Shown one piece after another: positions 16,707-25,433 of a stretch of 64,000 nt of DNA. Position 1 is the first letter of the stretch; every line of letters starts with the position of its first letter. A model generated the notes under the pieces. That model was not told where the DNA came from. It worked only from the letters and a program-made list of their open reading frames with translations, and did no database searches. Location of the stretch: positions 1-64,000 of the forward strand of contig NZ_SZPR01000019.1 of the NCBI RefSeq assembly GCF_005280195.1. The letters are read 5' to 3'. This DNA is from Streptomyces galbus. Lineage in GTDB: Bacteria > Actinomycetota > Actinomycetes > Streptomycetales > Streptomycetaceae. A program made the translations under genes and the position numbers.

Positions 16707-17483
16707 TCAGCCGAAGCGGCCCGAGATGTAGTCCTCGGTCGCCTGGACCGACGGGTTGGAGAAGATGCGCTCCGTCTCGTCGATCTCGATGAGCTTGCCG
16801 GGCTGGCCGACCGCGGCCAGGTTGAAGAACGCGGTGCGGTCCGAGACGCGGGCCGCCTGCTGCATGTTGTGCGTCACGATGACGATCGTGAACCGCTCCT
16901 TCAGCTCGCCGATGAGGTCCTCGATGGCGAGCGTGGAGATCGGGTCCAGGGCCGAGCAGGGCTCGTCCATGAGCAGGACGTCCGGCTCCACCGCGATCGC
17001 CCGGGCGACGCACAGCCGCTGCTGCTGGCCGCCGGAGAGGCCGGAGCCCGGCTTGTTCAGGCGGTCCTTGACCTCGTTCCAGAGGTTCGCGCCCTTGAGG
17101 GACTTCTCGACGACGTCGGACAGCTCCGACTTCTTGTACTTGCCGTTCAGGCGCAGACCCGCGGCCACGTTGTCGAAGATCGACATGGTGGGGAACGGGT
17201 TCGGGCGCTGGAACACCATGCCGACCTCGCGGCGCACCGACACCGGGTCGATGCCGTGTCCGTACAGGTCCTCGTCGTCCAGCAGCACCTTGCCCTCGAC
17301 CCGGCCGCCCGGTGTCACCTCGTGCATGCGGTTGAGCGTGCGCAGGAACGTCGACTTGCCGCAGCCCGAGGGGCCGATGAAGGCGGTCACCGAGCGGGGC
17401 TCGATGGTCATCGAGATGTCCTCGATCGCCTTGTGGGATCCGTAGTAGGCGGTCAGCCCGCTGACGTCGATTCGCTTGGCCAT
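16707..17483 (-). CDS. pstB: Phosphate ABC transporter ATPase PstB
   Basis: The ATP-hydrolysing subunit of the high-affinity phosphate importer, 258 aa, cytosolic. Walker A is GPSGCGKST at residues 37-45. The Q-loop region MVFQRPNPFP is characteristic of PstB, the signature is LSGGQQQRLCVARAIA, Walker B is VLLMDEPCSALDP, and the H-loop is IVTHNMQQAARVSD. It is the last gene of the pst operon, 73 bases after pstA; the gap may hold its own ribosome site but no extra promoter is evident. Confidence 0.98.
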   Translation of the reverse strand: MAKRIDVSGLTAYYGSHKAIEDISMTIEPRSVTAFIGPSGCGKSTFLRTLNRMHEVTPGGRVEGKVLLDDEDLYGHGIDPVSVRREVGMVFQRPNPFPTMSIFDNVAAGLRLNGKYKKSELSDVVEKSLKGANLWNEVKDRLNKPGSGLSGGQQQRLCVARAIAVEPDVLLMDEPCSALDPISTLAIEDLIGELKERFTIVIVTHNMQQAARVSDRTAFFNLAAVGQPGKLIEIDETERIFSNPSVQATEDYISGRFG

Positions 17484-17556
17484 TGCTTCGTCACTTCCAG
17501 ATAGTCGCCTTGGGGTCGCCGTCAGCGACCGGCCGCGCGGCGGTAGCCGCGGAGGG

Positions 17557-18609
17557 TTAGCGCGGGGCCTTCCAGCGGGCGATGCCGCGGGCCGCCAGGT
17601 TGAGGATCATCACGAACGCGATCAGCGTCAGGGACGCCGCCCAGGCACGGTCGTACGCCGCCGTGGAACCGGCGCTCTGCGAGTACTGCTGGTAGATGAA
17701 CAGCGGCAGCGACGCCTGGGCGCCCTCGAAGGGGTCGTTGTTGATGAACGGGTTGCCGAACACCAGCAGCAGGACCGGGGCGGTCTCACCGGCGATACGG
17801 GCGATCGCCAGCATGATGCCCGTGGTGATGCCGCCGATCGAGGTCGGCAGGACCACCTTCAGGATCGTGCGCCACTTGGGCACGCCCAGCGCGAGGGACG
17901 CCTCGCGCAGCTCGTTCGGGACGAGCTTGAGCATCTCCTCCGTGGAGCGCACGACCACCGGCATCATCAGGATCGCGAGCGCGAGCGAACCGGCGAAGCC
18001 GAAGGGCTGCATGTCCCACATCAGCATCAGGCTGAGGATGAACAGGCCGGCGACGATCGACGGGATGCCGGTCATCACGTCGACGAAGAAGGTGACCGCG
18101 CGGGCCAGGTTGCCCCGGCCGTACTCCACCAGGTAGATCGCGGTGAGCACGCCGATGGGGGCGCCGATCACCGTGGCGAGGCCGACCTGCTCCAGGCTGC
18201 CGATGATGGCGTGGTAGATGCCGCCGCCGGCCTCGGAGTCGGCGACGACGCCCATGGAGTGGGTGAGGAAGTAGACGTCGAGGACCTTGGTGCCGCGCTG
18301 CACGGTCGCCCACACCAGGGACAGCAGCGGGATCACGGCGAGCAGGAAGGCGACCCAGACGAAGCTGGTCGCGACCCGGTCCTTGGCCTGGCGCCGGCCC
18401 TCGACGCGGGCGGCGACGACGTAGGTGCCGGTGACGAACAGGACCCCGGCCATCAGGGCCCACTGGATCTTGCTGTCGAGGCCGGCGGCGGCGCTGATGC
18501 CGAGGCCCAGCGCGACGGACCCGGCGGCGATCGCCCAGGGGGTCCACTTCGGCAGGCTGGCGCCGCGCAGGGTGCTGGGGCGCTTGTCGGCGATGGCTGC
18601 GTGGCTCAT
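17557..18609 (-). CDS. pstA: Phosphate ABC transporter permease PstA
   Basis: A 350-aa inner-membrane subunit that forms the phosphate channel with PstC. The permease signature with the EAA loop reads ELREASLALGVPKWRTILKVV. Helices near MTGIPSIVAGLFILSLMLMW and GIMLAIARIAGETAPVLLLVF are typical of PstA. The N-terminus carries extra hydrophobic segments (residues 25-70) compared with the E. coli protein. ATG 18609 overlaps the pstC stop as ATGA, so the two are translationally coupled; the longer upstream frame lies inside pstC. Confidence 0.97.
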   Translation of the reverse strand: MSHAAIADKRPSTLRGASLPKWTPWAIAAGSVALGLGISAAAGLDSKIQWALMAGVLFVTGTYVVAARVEGRRQAKDRVATSFVWVAFLLAVIPLLSLVWATVQRGTKVLDVYFLTHSMGVVADSEAGGGIYHAIIGSLEQVGLATVIGAPIGVLTAIYLVEYGRGNLARAVTFFVDVMTGIPSIVAGLFILSLMLMWDMQPFGFAGSLALAILMMPVVVRSTEEMLKLVPNELREASLALGVPKWRTILKVVLPTSIGGITTGIMLAIARIAGETAPVLLLVFGNPFINNDPFEGAQASLPLFIYQQYSQSAGSTAAYDRAWAASLTLIAFVMILNLAARGIARWKAPR

Positions 18610-19616
18610 GCGTTGGCCCCCGAGTACTCCTTGCGGCGGGCGATGATCCAGCGCGCCGCGCCGTTGACCAGCAGGGTGATCACGAAGAGGACCAGGCCGG
18701 AGGCGATCAGCGCGTCCCGGCCGAACTCGGTCGCCTCGCTGAACTTGCTGGCGATGTTCTGGGCGAAGGTGCCGCCGCCCGGGTTGAGCAGGCTGGCGTG
18801 GATGTCGAAGTCCGGGGAGAGCACGGTGGCCACGGCCATCGTCTCGCCGAGCGCGCGGCCGAGACCGAGCATCGAGGCGGAGATCACGCCGGAGCGGCCG
18901 AAGGGCAGGACCGACATGCGGACCACTTCCCAGCGGGTGGCGCCGAGCGCGAGCGCGGCCTCCTCGTGCATCCGCGGGACCTGGCGGAAGACCTCGCGGC
19001 TGACGTTGGTGATGATCGGCAGGATCATGATCGCCAGCAGGATGCCCACGGTGAGCATCGAGCGCGGCGCGCCCTCCTCCCAGCTGAAGACCCCGGTCCA
19101 GCCGAGGTAGTCGTCCAGCCAGCCGAACAGGCCGTCCAGGTGCGGTACCAGGACCAGGGCGCCCCACAGGCCGTACACGATGGACGGCACCGCGGCGAGC
19201 AGGTCGATCACGTAGGCGATCGGGCCGCTCGTCCGGCGGGGGGCGTAGTGGGTGAGGAACAGCGCGATGGCGACGGCGATCGGGACCGCGAGGACCATGG
19301 CGATCACGGAGGACACGACCGTGCCGAACGCCAGCACCGCGATGCCGAACTTCGGCGGCACGAGGCCGGTGTTCCACTCGAAGGTCGTGAGGAAGTTGGC
19401 CTCGTCCTTGCTGATGGCCAGCGAGGCGCGGTAGGTCAGGAAGATCGCGATCGCGGCCATGACGGCCAGCAGCAGGATGCCCGAGCCGCGGGAGAGGCCG
19501 AGGAAGATGCGGTCACCGGGGCGGGTGGCGCCCCGCGCGGCGCGCTTCTGCTCGACCGGGGTCGGCAGCGGGGTGGGAGGTGGGGCTTCGTCTGTCTTCT
19601 GTGTCGTTATGTCCAT
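18606..19616 (-). CDS. pstC: Phosphate ABC transporter permease PstC
   Basis: A 336-aa inner-membrane partner of PstA. It has a polar N-terminal tail of about 45 residues, then six helices, with the EAA loop HEEAALALGATRWEVVRMSVLPF and the PstC motif GLGRALGETMAVATVL. It follows pstS after a 126-base gap that holds a hairpin, which probably sets the ratio of binding protein to permease. The ATG at 19616 begins MDITTQKTDE, a typical cytosolic lead. Confidence 0.97.
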   Translation of the reverse strand: MDITTQKTDEAPPPTPLPTPVEQKRAARGATRPGDRIFLGLSRGSGILLLAVMAAIAIFLTYRASLAISKDEANFLTTFEWNTGLVPPKFGIAVLAFGTVVSSVIAMVLAVPIAVAIALFLTHYAPRRTSGPIAYVIDLLAAVPSIVYGLWGALVLVPHLDGLFGWLDDYLGWTGVFSWEEGAPRSMLTVGILLAIMILPIITNVSREVFRQVPRMHEEAALALGATRWEVVRMSVLPFGRSGVISASMLGLGRALGETMAVATVLSPDFDIHASLLNPGGGTFAQNIASKFSEATEFGRDALIASGLVLFVITLLVNGAARWIIARRKEYSGANA

Positions 19617-19698
19617 GGGGTTCTCCGGTCTGCGGAGCCGCTCCGGGCGGCTCGGGCGGGGCCGGGTTCGGCGGCCCCTGGCGGCGGTGCACCGGACG

Positions 19699-19735
19699 GC
19701 GCGGTCCGGACCGGGTCAGCCGGCCCGGACCGCGC
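19699..19735 (-). terminator. Hairpin between pstS and pstC, likely attenuator
   Basis: GCGCGGTCCGG pairs perfectly with CCGGACCGCGC around a 15-base loop, starting 7 bases after the pstS stop on its own strand, with no U-run behind it. Such hairpins commonly stabilise the pstS message or partly end transcription so that PstS outnumbers PstCAB. It could do either. Confidence 0.65.
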
Positions 19736-19742
19736 CTTCAGT

Positions 19743-20876
19743 TCAGCTCAGGCTCGCGACAGTGCTGCGGACCTTGGAGATGATCGCGTCGGGCATCGGG
19801 GCGTAGTCGATGCCGGAGAGGATGGACTGGCCCTCCTGCGAGGCGATGTAGTTCAGGAACGCCTTGGTACCGGGCAGGGTGGCGGACTTGTTGCCCTTGT
19901 CGCACACGATCTCGTAGGTGACGAGGGTGATCGGGTAGGCGCCGTCGGCCTTGGTGGTGTAGTCGAGCTTCAGCGACAGGTCGCTGCCGGTGCCGACGAC
20001 CTGGGCGGCGGCGACGGCCTTGGTGGCGCCGTCGGAGGAGGCCTTGACCGGGGCGGAGGCGCCCGTGGCGATGTCGACCGTCTTCAGGCCGTCCTTGGCG
20101 TACGACAGCTCCATGTAGCCGATCGCGCCGTTGGTCTGCTTGACGCCCTGGGCGACACCGGAGGAGCCCTGCGCCGCCTGGCCGCCCTTGGCCTGCCAGG
20201 CCTTGCCGCCGGAGTACTTCCAGTCGTTCGGGGCGGCGGCGATCAGGTACTTGGTGAAGTTGTCCGTGGTGCCGGACTCGTCCGAGCGGTGGAACGCCTG
20301 GATCTTCAGGTCGGGCAGCTTGGCGTTCGGGTTCAGCTTCTTGATGGCCGCGTCGTTCCACTTGGTGATCTTGCCGTCGAAGATCTTGGCGATCGTGGAA
20401 GCGTCGAGGGTGAGGCCGTCCACCCCGGAGACGTTGAAGGCGACGGCGATCGGGCCGGCCACCATCGGCAGGTCGATGCCCTGGCCGCCGGAGCAGACCT
20501 GCTTGGAGGCGGTGACCTCTTCGGGCTTCAGCGCGGAGTCCGAGCCGGCGAACGCGACCTGGCCCTGGGTGAAGGCGGTGATGCCGGCGCCGGAACCGGA
20601 GCCCTTGTAGTTGATCTGGACGCCGTTGCACGCCTGGGTGAAGTTCTTGACCCAGGCGTCGATCGCGTTCTTCTGCGCGGAGGAGCCGTCGGCCAGGAGC
20701 TGCCCCTTGGCGTCGTCGCACTTGATGGACCCGGCCGCGGTGGTGGCGGAGGCGGAGCTGCTGCTGTCACCGCTGGAGCCGGTGTCGTCCGAGCCGCACG
20801 CCGTGAGGGCCAGGGCGCCGGAGACGGCGAGAGCACCGAGGGTGAGGGCCCGCCGGTTCATGCGCTGAAGCTTCAC
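19743..20876 (-). CDS. pstS: Phosphate-binding lipoprotein PstS
   Basis: The exported receptor of the high-affinity phosphate importer, 377 aa. The signal peptide ends in the lipobox LTAC, giving an N-terminal lipid anchor, followed by a Ser/Asp-rich linker. Phosphate-site segments include LADGSSAQKNAIDAW, GSGSGAGITAFTQGQVAFAGS and HRSDESGTTDNFTKYL. GTG 20876 begins KLQRMNRRALTLGALA; AAGGA lies about 10 bases upstream, while an internal ATG five codons later is the only alternative. Transcription is expected to respond to PhoP through the box upstream. Confidence 0.97.
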   Translation of the reverse strand: MKLQRMNRRALTLGALAVSGALALTACGSDDTGSSGDSSSSASATTAAGSIKCDDAKGQLLADGSSAQKNAIDAWVKNFTQACNGVQINYKGSGSGAGITAFTQGQVAFAGSDSALKPEEVTASKQVCSGGQGIDLPMVAGPIAVAFNVSGVDGLTLDASTIAKIFDGKITKWNDAAIKKLNPNAKLPDLKIQAFHRSDESGTTDNFTKYLIAAAPNDWKYSGGKAWQAKGGQAAQGSSGVAQGVKQTNGAIGYMELSYAKDGLKTVDIATGASAPVKASSDGATKAVAAAQVVGTGSDLSLKLDYTTKADGAYPITLVTYEIVCDKGNKSATLPGTKAFLNYIASQEGQSILSGIDYAPMPDAIISKVRSTVASLS

Positions 20877-20993
20877 TGAGGGTGATTCCTTCCAGGAGCC
20901 GCCGTCCTGATTCGGCGGCGTGCGAAAGACTGGGTTGCGCGGATGCGACCCACAGGTCGCGTTCCGCACCGGGTAAGGCCGAAATTAGGCAGA

Positions 20994-21037
20994 ACAGGTG
21001 AAGGCGCCGATGGGCGTGAATGAACGCGCGGTGAACC
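20994..21037 (-). promoter_or_regulatory. PHO box of pstS (PhoP site)
   Basis: Read on the pstS strand, four 11-base units lie in register: GGTTCACCGCG, CGTTCATTCAC, GCCCATCGGCG and CCTTCACCTGT. The first, second and fourth fit the PhoP direct-repeat consensus G(G/T)TCAYYYR(G/C)G; the third is poor. A TAATTT hexamer at 20982-20987 sits where a -10 would be, so PhoP would take the place of a -35. This arrangement matches the known pstS control of Streptomyces. Confidence 0.88.
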
Positions 21038-21103
21038 CTGGTGGTCGGTGCGGTTAGGTCACGGAAGGCTTACGTCGAGGACACGGCGCGGTCCCGGTCC
21101 CCC

Positions 21104-21616
21104 CTAGTGCAGGGACTCCAGCAGCGCGTCGACGAGGTCGCGGTCCCGGGGCTGGGTGAGCCGGGTGCGGGCGGACGCCGGCGGCAGCCACAGCACGCGG
21201 TCGACCTCGAGGTTCGGCACGAAACCGCCCGGTCCCGCCTCGGCGGCCCAGTAGCGGACCTCCTTCGGGCGGCCCTGGACCAGGTAGCGCAGCGTGGGCA
21301 GCTCGGCGCCGGGCACGGCGGTGTACCCGGTCTCCTCGACCACTTCCCGCAGCGCGCCCGCGAGGGCGTCCTCACCCCGCTTCAGCTTGCCCTTGGGGTG
21401 GGACCAGTCGTCGTATTTCGGCCGGTGGACGAGGCACAGCTCCAGGCCGCCGCCCGTGGCGGACCGGCGCCACAGGACGCAGCCGGCCGCCAGGACGGGG
21501 GTGTCGCCGGTGTCCTCGGGCCCGTACGCGCCGTGGGGGTGCTGCGTGTCCTCGGGAGAGCTCACCGTGGGGTCACCGCCTCCAGGACGACGGAGTGGAA
21601 GGGGGGTGGGGGTCAC
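21104..21616 (-). CDS. Nudix hydrolase
   Basis: A 170-aa pyrophosphohydrolase that cleaves nucleoside diphosphates linked to another moiety; substrate unknown. The Nudix box GX5EX7REUXEEXGU is complete: GKLKRGEDALAGALREVVEETGY. An aromatic-basic stretch, HRPKYDDWSHPKGK, precedes it as in MutT-type oxidised-nucleotide hydrolases. A GTG at 21616 overlaps the upstream stop as GTGA, so coupling is likely. A second GTG at 21565, which would remove 17 mostly Pro residues, is possible. It is third after ppk and the CHAD gene. Confidence 0.88.
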   Translation of the reverse strand: MTPTPLPLRRPGGGDPTVSSPEDTQHPHGAYGPEDTGDTPVLAAGCVLWRRSATGGGLELCLVHRPKYDDWSHPKGKLKRGEDALAGALREVVEETGYTAVPGAELPTLRYLVQGRPKEVRYWAAEAGPGGFVPNLEVDRVLWLPPASARTRLTQPRDRDLVDALLESLH

Positions 21617-22881
21617 GCCGTGTGGACGGCGTGTCTCTGCCAGGCCCGCTGGAACGCGTACCGGGCCGCCTCCACCTCGTGCCGCTGGTCGGCGTGCAGC
21701 ACGCCGAGCGCGTACGCCGTCGCCGGCGCGATGCGGGGCGTACGCGCCGCCTGGGCCGCGGCGGCCGCCGCCTCGGAGGCGTCCCGGTGCCGGTCCAGGG
21801 CCTCGCCCGCGGCGATCAGGCGCACGTCGGGCGGGCCGTCGTCGCCGTGCAGCACCTCCAGCGCGTACCGGTGCAGGCGCAGCAGCAGCCGCACCTGGTG
21901 CCAGGGCGCGTCCTGGGGGTGCGGGGCGGTGTCCGGGGACAGCCCGTGGACCAGCGCCTCGGCGTTGTACGGGTGGCCCGCGGTGACCAGCGGCAGCGCG
22001 GCGACCGCGTCGGTGAGCCGCTCCTCGGCGGCCGTGGCGAGCGGCACCAGGTCGGTGCCGGGCGCGTCCGGGGTCAGGGGGACCTCGCTGGCCAGGACGG
22101 CGACCTTGTCCGCGACGGCGTGGAAGCGGGAGGAGCCCAGCGCCTGGAGCGCCGTGGAGTGGGCGCGGGTGCGGGCGAGCGTGAGCTGGCGGTCGAGCAG
22201 GGCACCGGCCTTGGCGGCGCCGACGGTGAGGTTCCCGCGGTCGATGCCGGGGCCGGGGCCGGGCGCGGTGGCCACGGGGCCGGGGGAGGCGGTGGCCGCG
22301 CCCGCCGCCCGGGAGCCGGCGGGCGTGTGGGCGGTGCGGGACGCGGCGGAGGCGCTCGCGGTGGTGCGGGAGGCGGCGGACGGGCCCGCGGTGCGGGTGG
22401 CGGCCGGGGGGTGGGCCGGGCCCGGGGCGGCCCGGGGCGCGGTGGACGCGTCGGCCGGGTCGGCGAGGTGGGCCGTCCCGGGCAGGGGGGCGCCCCCGCC
22501 CGCTCCCTGCCCGGGGAGCGCCGTCGCGCCCGACAGCCGGTGCAGCGCCAGCAGCAGCCGCTCCAGCCGGGCCTCGTACGCGTGCTCCAGGGCCAGCGTC
22601 CCCGACAGCCAGGCCAGTTCGGGGCGGATCTCCTCCGACCAGTCGGCGTCCAGGAGGGCCCGGAAGGTGTGCAGGCTGCCGCTGATGCGGCGGGCCGAGC
22701 GGCGCAGGGCGCGCGCCGCGTCGGCCGCCTCGCCGGTCCCCCCGTGGGACCCGCCCTCGCGCTGCAGCCGCAGCGCGCGGAGGAACTCCGTGGCCCGGGC
22801 GCGGAGGTAGCCCGCGAGGGCGTCCCCCGTCACCGGGGCCCCGGCCGCGGAGTCCGTCAGGTCATGGTGTCGCTGTGCCAC
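21613..22881 (-). CDS. CHAD domain protein
   Basis: A 422-aa cytosolic protein with a CHAD domain: two four-helix bundles with conserved His and basic residues (ARALRRSARRISGSLHTFRALLD and HAYEARLERLLLALHRLSG), a fold known to bind polyphosphate. A long Ala/Pro/Gly/Thr-rich linker (roughly residues 125-215) splits the domain into halves. It has no CYTH domain. Its GTG start lies 20 bases inside the end of ppk, and it is followed by the overlapping Nudix gene. Being tied to ppk, it probably gathers or guides polyphosphate granules. Confidence 0.88.
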   Translation of the reverse strand: MAQRHHDLTDSAAGAPVTGDALAGYLRARATEFLRALRLQREGGSHGGTGEAADAARALRRSARRISGSLHTFRALLDADWSEEIRPELAWLSGTLALEHAYEARLERLLLALHRLSGATALPGQGAGGGAPLPGTAHLADPADASTAPRAAPGPAHPPAATRTAGPSAASRTTASASAASRTAHTPAGSRAAGAATASPGPVATAPGPGPGIDRGNLTVGAAKAGALLDRQLTLARTRAHSTALQALGSSRFHAVADKVAVLASEVPLTPDAPGTDLVPLATAAEERLTDAVAALPLVTAGHPYNAEALVHGLSPDTAPHPQDAPWHQVRLLLRLHRYALEVLHGDDGPPDVRLIAAGEALDRHRDASEAAAAAAQAARTPRIAPATAYALGVLHADQRHEVEAARYAFQRAWQRHAVHTA

Positions 22882-25204
22882 GCCGGCGCCTCCGGGCGTC
22901 TATGAGCATCTCCTGGACGTTGCGCAGGGGCGCGCCGTCCGCATCGGTCGCGTGCCGGGTCCACTCGCCGTCCGCGCCCAGGTGCCAGGACGCGGTGGCG
23001 TCGGACATGCCGGTCTCCAGCAGCCGGTTGAGCGCGGCGCGGTGGCCCGGGTCCACGACCCGGACGAGCGCCTCGATACGGCGGTCGAGGTTGCGGTGCA
23101 TCATGTCGGCGCTGCCGATCCACACCTCGGGCTCGCCGCCGTTGCCGAAGGCGAACACCCGGGAGTGCTCCAGGAAGCGGCCGAGGATCGAGCGGACCCG
23201 GATGTTCTCCGACAGGCCCGCGACCCCCGGGCGCACCGCGCAGATGCCGCGCACCCAGACGTCGACCGGCACGCCCGCCTGGGACGCGCGGTACAGGGCG
23301 TCGATGACCGCCTCGTCGACCATCGAGTTGACCTTGATGCGGATGAACGCCGGGCGGCCCGCGCGGTGGTGCTGCGCCTCGGCGTTGATCCGCGAGACCA
23401 GGCCGTCGCGCAGGGACTTGGGGGCGACCAGCAGCCGGCGGTAGGTCTCACGGCGCGAGTACCCGGAGAGCCGGTTGAACAGGTCGGACAGGTCCGCGCC
23501 GACCTGCGGGTCGGCGGTGAGCAGGCCGAGGTCCTCGTAGAGGCGGGCCGTCTTGGGGTGGTAGTTGCCGGTGCCGACGTGGCAGTAACGGCGCAGCGTC
23601 TCGCCCTCCTGGCGGACCACGAGGGACAGCTTGCAGTGCGTCTTCAGCCCGACCAGGCCGTAGACGACGTGGCAGCCGGCCTCCTCCAGCTTGCGCGCCC
23701 ACTTGATGTTGGCGTGCTCGTCGAAGCGGGCCTTGATCTCCACCAGTACCAGGACCTGCTTGCCGGCCTCGGCCGCGTCGATCAGCGCGTCGACGATCGG
23801 GGAGTCGCCGGAGGTGCGGTACAGGGTCTGCTTGATGGCCAGCACGTCCGGGTCGGCCGCCGCCTGCTCCAGGAAGGCCTGCACGGACGTGGAGAACGAG
23901 TCGTACGGGTGGTGCAGCAGCACGTCCCGCTGGCGCAGCGCGGCGAAGATGTCCGGCGCGGACGCCGACTCGACCTCGGCCAGGTCACGGTGGGTGCCGG
24001 CGATGAACCGGGGGTACTTCAGCTCGGGCCGGTCCAGGCCGTGGATGCGGAACAGGCCGGTCAGGTCGAGCGGGCCGGGCAGCGGGTAGACCTCCGCCTC
24101 GGAGATCTTCAGCTCGCGCACCAGCAGGTCGAGCACCTCGCGGTCGATGGACTCCTCGACCTCCAGGCGCACCGGCGGCCCGAAGCGGCGCCGCATGAGT
24201 TCCTTCTCCAGCGCCTGGAGCAGGTTCTCCGCGTCGTCCTCCTCGACCTCGAGGTCCTCGTTGCGGGTGAGCCGGAACGCGTGGTGCTCCAGCACCTCCA
24301 TGCCCGGGAACAGCTCCTCCAGGTGCGCGCCGATGACGTCCTCGATGGGGACGTAGCGGCCCGGGGAGCTCTCCAGGAAGCGGGACAGCAGCGGCGGCAC
24401 CTTCACGCGCGCGAAGTGCTTGTGGCCGCTGACCGGGTTGCGCACGACGACCGCGAGGTTCAGCGACAGGCCCGATATGTACGGGAAGGGGTGCGCCGGG
24501 TCGACCGCGAGGGGGGTCAGGACCGGGAAGATCTGATGCCGGAACAGCGTGAACAGCCGGGCCTGCTCCTTCTCGGCCAGCTCGCTCCAGCGGACCAGGT
24601 GGATGCCCTCCTCCGCGAGTGCGGGGGCGACGTCCTCGTGGTAGCACGCGGCGTGCCGGGCCATCAGCTCGCGCGAGCGGGCCCAGATCATCTCCAGCAC
24701 CTCGCGCGGCTGGAGGCCGGAGGCGGAGCGGGTGGCGACGCCGGTGGCGATGCGGCGCTTCAGACCGGCCACCCGGACCATGAAGAACTCGTCGAGGTTG
24801 CTGGCGAAGATGGCGAGGAAGTTCGCCCGCTCCAGCAGGGGGGTGTCGGGGTCCTCGGCGAGCTCCAGGACCCGCTCGTTGAACGCGAGCCAGCTCCGCT
24901 CCCGGTCGAGGAAACGACCCTGCGGCAACTGGACGCCGTCCACCGCGGTGTCCTCGTACGCGTCGAGGTCCGCGTCGAGGTCGGGTTCCAGATCGGAGAC
25001 CACGGCGGCCACGGTGTGCGGGCGGTGCGCGGCGATGGAGCCCACGGAGGGCTGCGCGTGCTGGATCTTCGCCTCGGAGTTCTGCTGGCTCATGGAGTCA
25101 TTGTTCCGCGCTACGAGCGGGACAGGCGCGTCGGAACGCGCGGGCGGGAGCACGGCGGCGGTCCCGTCGGGGGGCGGCGAGGGCTCGGGCACGGCGGCGT
25201 TCAT
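22862..25204 (-). CDS. ppk: Polyphosphate kinase PPK1
   Basis: A 780-aa enzyme that reversibly moves the gamma-phosphate of ATP to polyphosphate. Domains follow PPK1 order: an N-terminal domain (RFLDRERSWLAFNERVLELA), the head domain (PYISGLSLNLAVVVRNP), then two phospholipase-D-like catalytic halves with IKQTLYRTSGDSPIV, the phospho-His segment VGLKTHCKLSLVVR, GNYHPKTARLYEDL and the second-half FGNGGEPEVWIGSADMMHRNLD. The ATG at 25204 gives a length close to other streptomycete enzymes; the ATG at 25093 is an alternative. Neither has a good Shine-Dalgarno, and a leaderless message from 25204 is possible. Confidence 0.95.
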   Translation of the reverse strand: MNAAVPEPSPPPDGTAAVLPPARSDAPVPLVARNNDSMSQQNSEAKIQHAQPSVGSIAAHRPHTVAAVVSDLEPDLDADLDAYEDTAVDGVQLPQGRFLDRERSWLAFNERVLELAEDPDTPLLERANFLAIFASNLDEFFMVRVAGLKRRIATGVATRSASGLQPREVLEMIWARSRELMARHAACYHEDVAPALAEEGIHLVRWSELAEKEQARLFTLFRHQIFPVLTPLAVDPAHPFPYISGLSLNLAVVVRNPVSGHKHFARVKVPPLLSRFLESSPGRYVPIEDVIGAHLEELFPGMEVLEHHAFRLTRNEDLEVEEDDAENLLQALEKELMRRRFGPPVRLEVEESIDREVLDLLVRELKISEAEVYPLPGPLDLTGLFRIHGLDRPELKYPRFIAGTHRDLAEVESASAPDIFAALRQRDVLLHHPYDSFSTSVQAFLEQAAADPDVLAIKQTLYRTSGDSPIVDALIDAAEAGKQVLVLVEIKARFDEHANIKWARKLEEAGCHVVYGLVGLKTHCKLSLVVRQEGETLRRYCHVGTGNYHPKTARLYEDLGLLTADPQVGADLSDLFNRLSGYSRRETYRRLLVAPKSLRDGLVSRINAEAQHHRAGRPAFIRIKVNSMVDEAVIDALYRASQAGVPVDVWVRGICAVRPGVAGLSENIRVRSILGRFLEHSRVFAFGNGGEPEVWIGSADMMHRNLDRRIEALVRVVDPGHRAALNRLLETGMSDATASWHLGADGEWTRHATDADGAPLRNVQEMLIDARRRRRGTATP

Positions 25205-25221
25205 TGGCCGAGCGTCGCAAG

Positions 25222-25254
25222 GCCGTCTGAATCACCGGTTACGGAGACATGACG
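25222..25254 (-). promoter_or_regulatory. Candidate PHO box of ppk
   Basis: On the ppk strand, three 11-base units are in register: CGTCATGTCTC, CGTAACCGGTG and ATTCAGACGGC. The first and third have TCA at the consensus place and the second has AACC; the match to the PhoP repeat is partial. It starts 18 bases before the ATG at 25204. PhoP control of ppk is known in Streptomyces, which favours the reading. Confidence 0.5.
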
Positions 25255-25328
25255 TGCGGGATAGCGGGGAGGGTCCCGCGGGGGTCGGTGGGGCCGGTGC
25301 GGGTCGTGGGGCGGGCGGGTGTGCCCGT

Positions 25329-25379
25329 GCGCGTACGCACGCGTGGTGGCCCGGCCGGGGGTCACGCATGCGTACGCGC
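25329..25379. terminator. Terminator-like hairpin after the ABC exporter operon
   Basis: GCGCGTACGCACGCGTG and CACGCATGCGTACGCGC pair over 17 bp with one mismatch around a 17-base loop, in the 229-base gap between the last permease gene and ppk. No U-run follows on the minus strand. It probably insulates ppk from the exporter operon. The rest of the gap is the ppk promoter region. Confidence 0.6.
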
Positions 25380-25433
25380 GGGGGGTGCTGGGCGTGGACG
25401 ACGGCGGCGGTGCCCCGCCGCGGCGTCCCCGCG

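Noticed and set aside
17557..19377. Long frame that would extend PstA by 256 residues
   Set aside because: The extension lies inside pstC in another frame and has Arg/Pro-rich shadow composition; ATG 18609 with the ATGA overlap is the true start.
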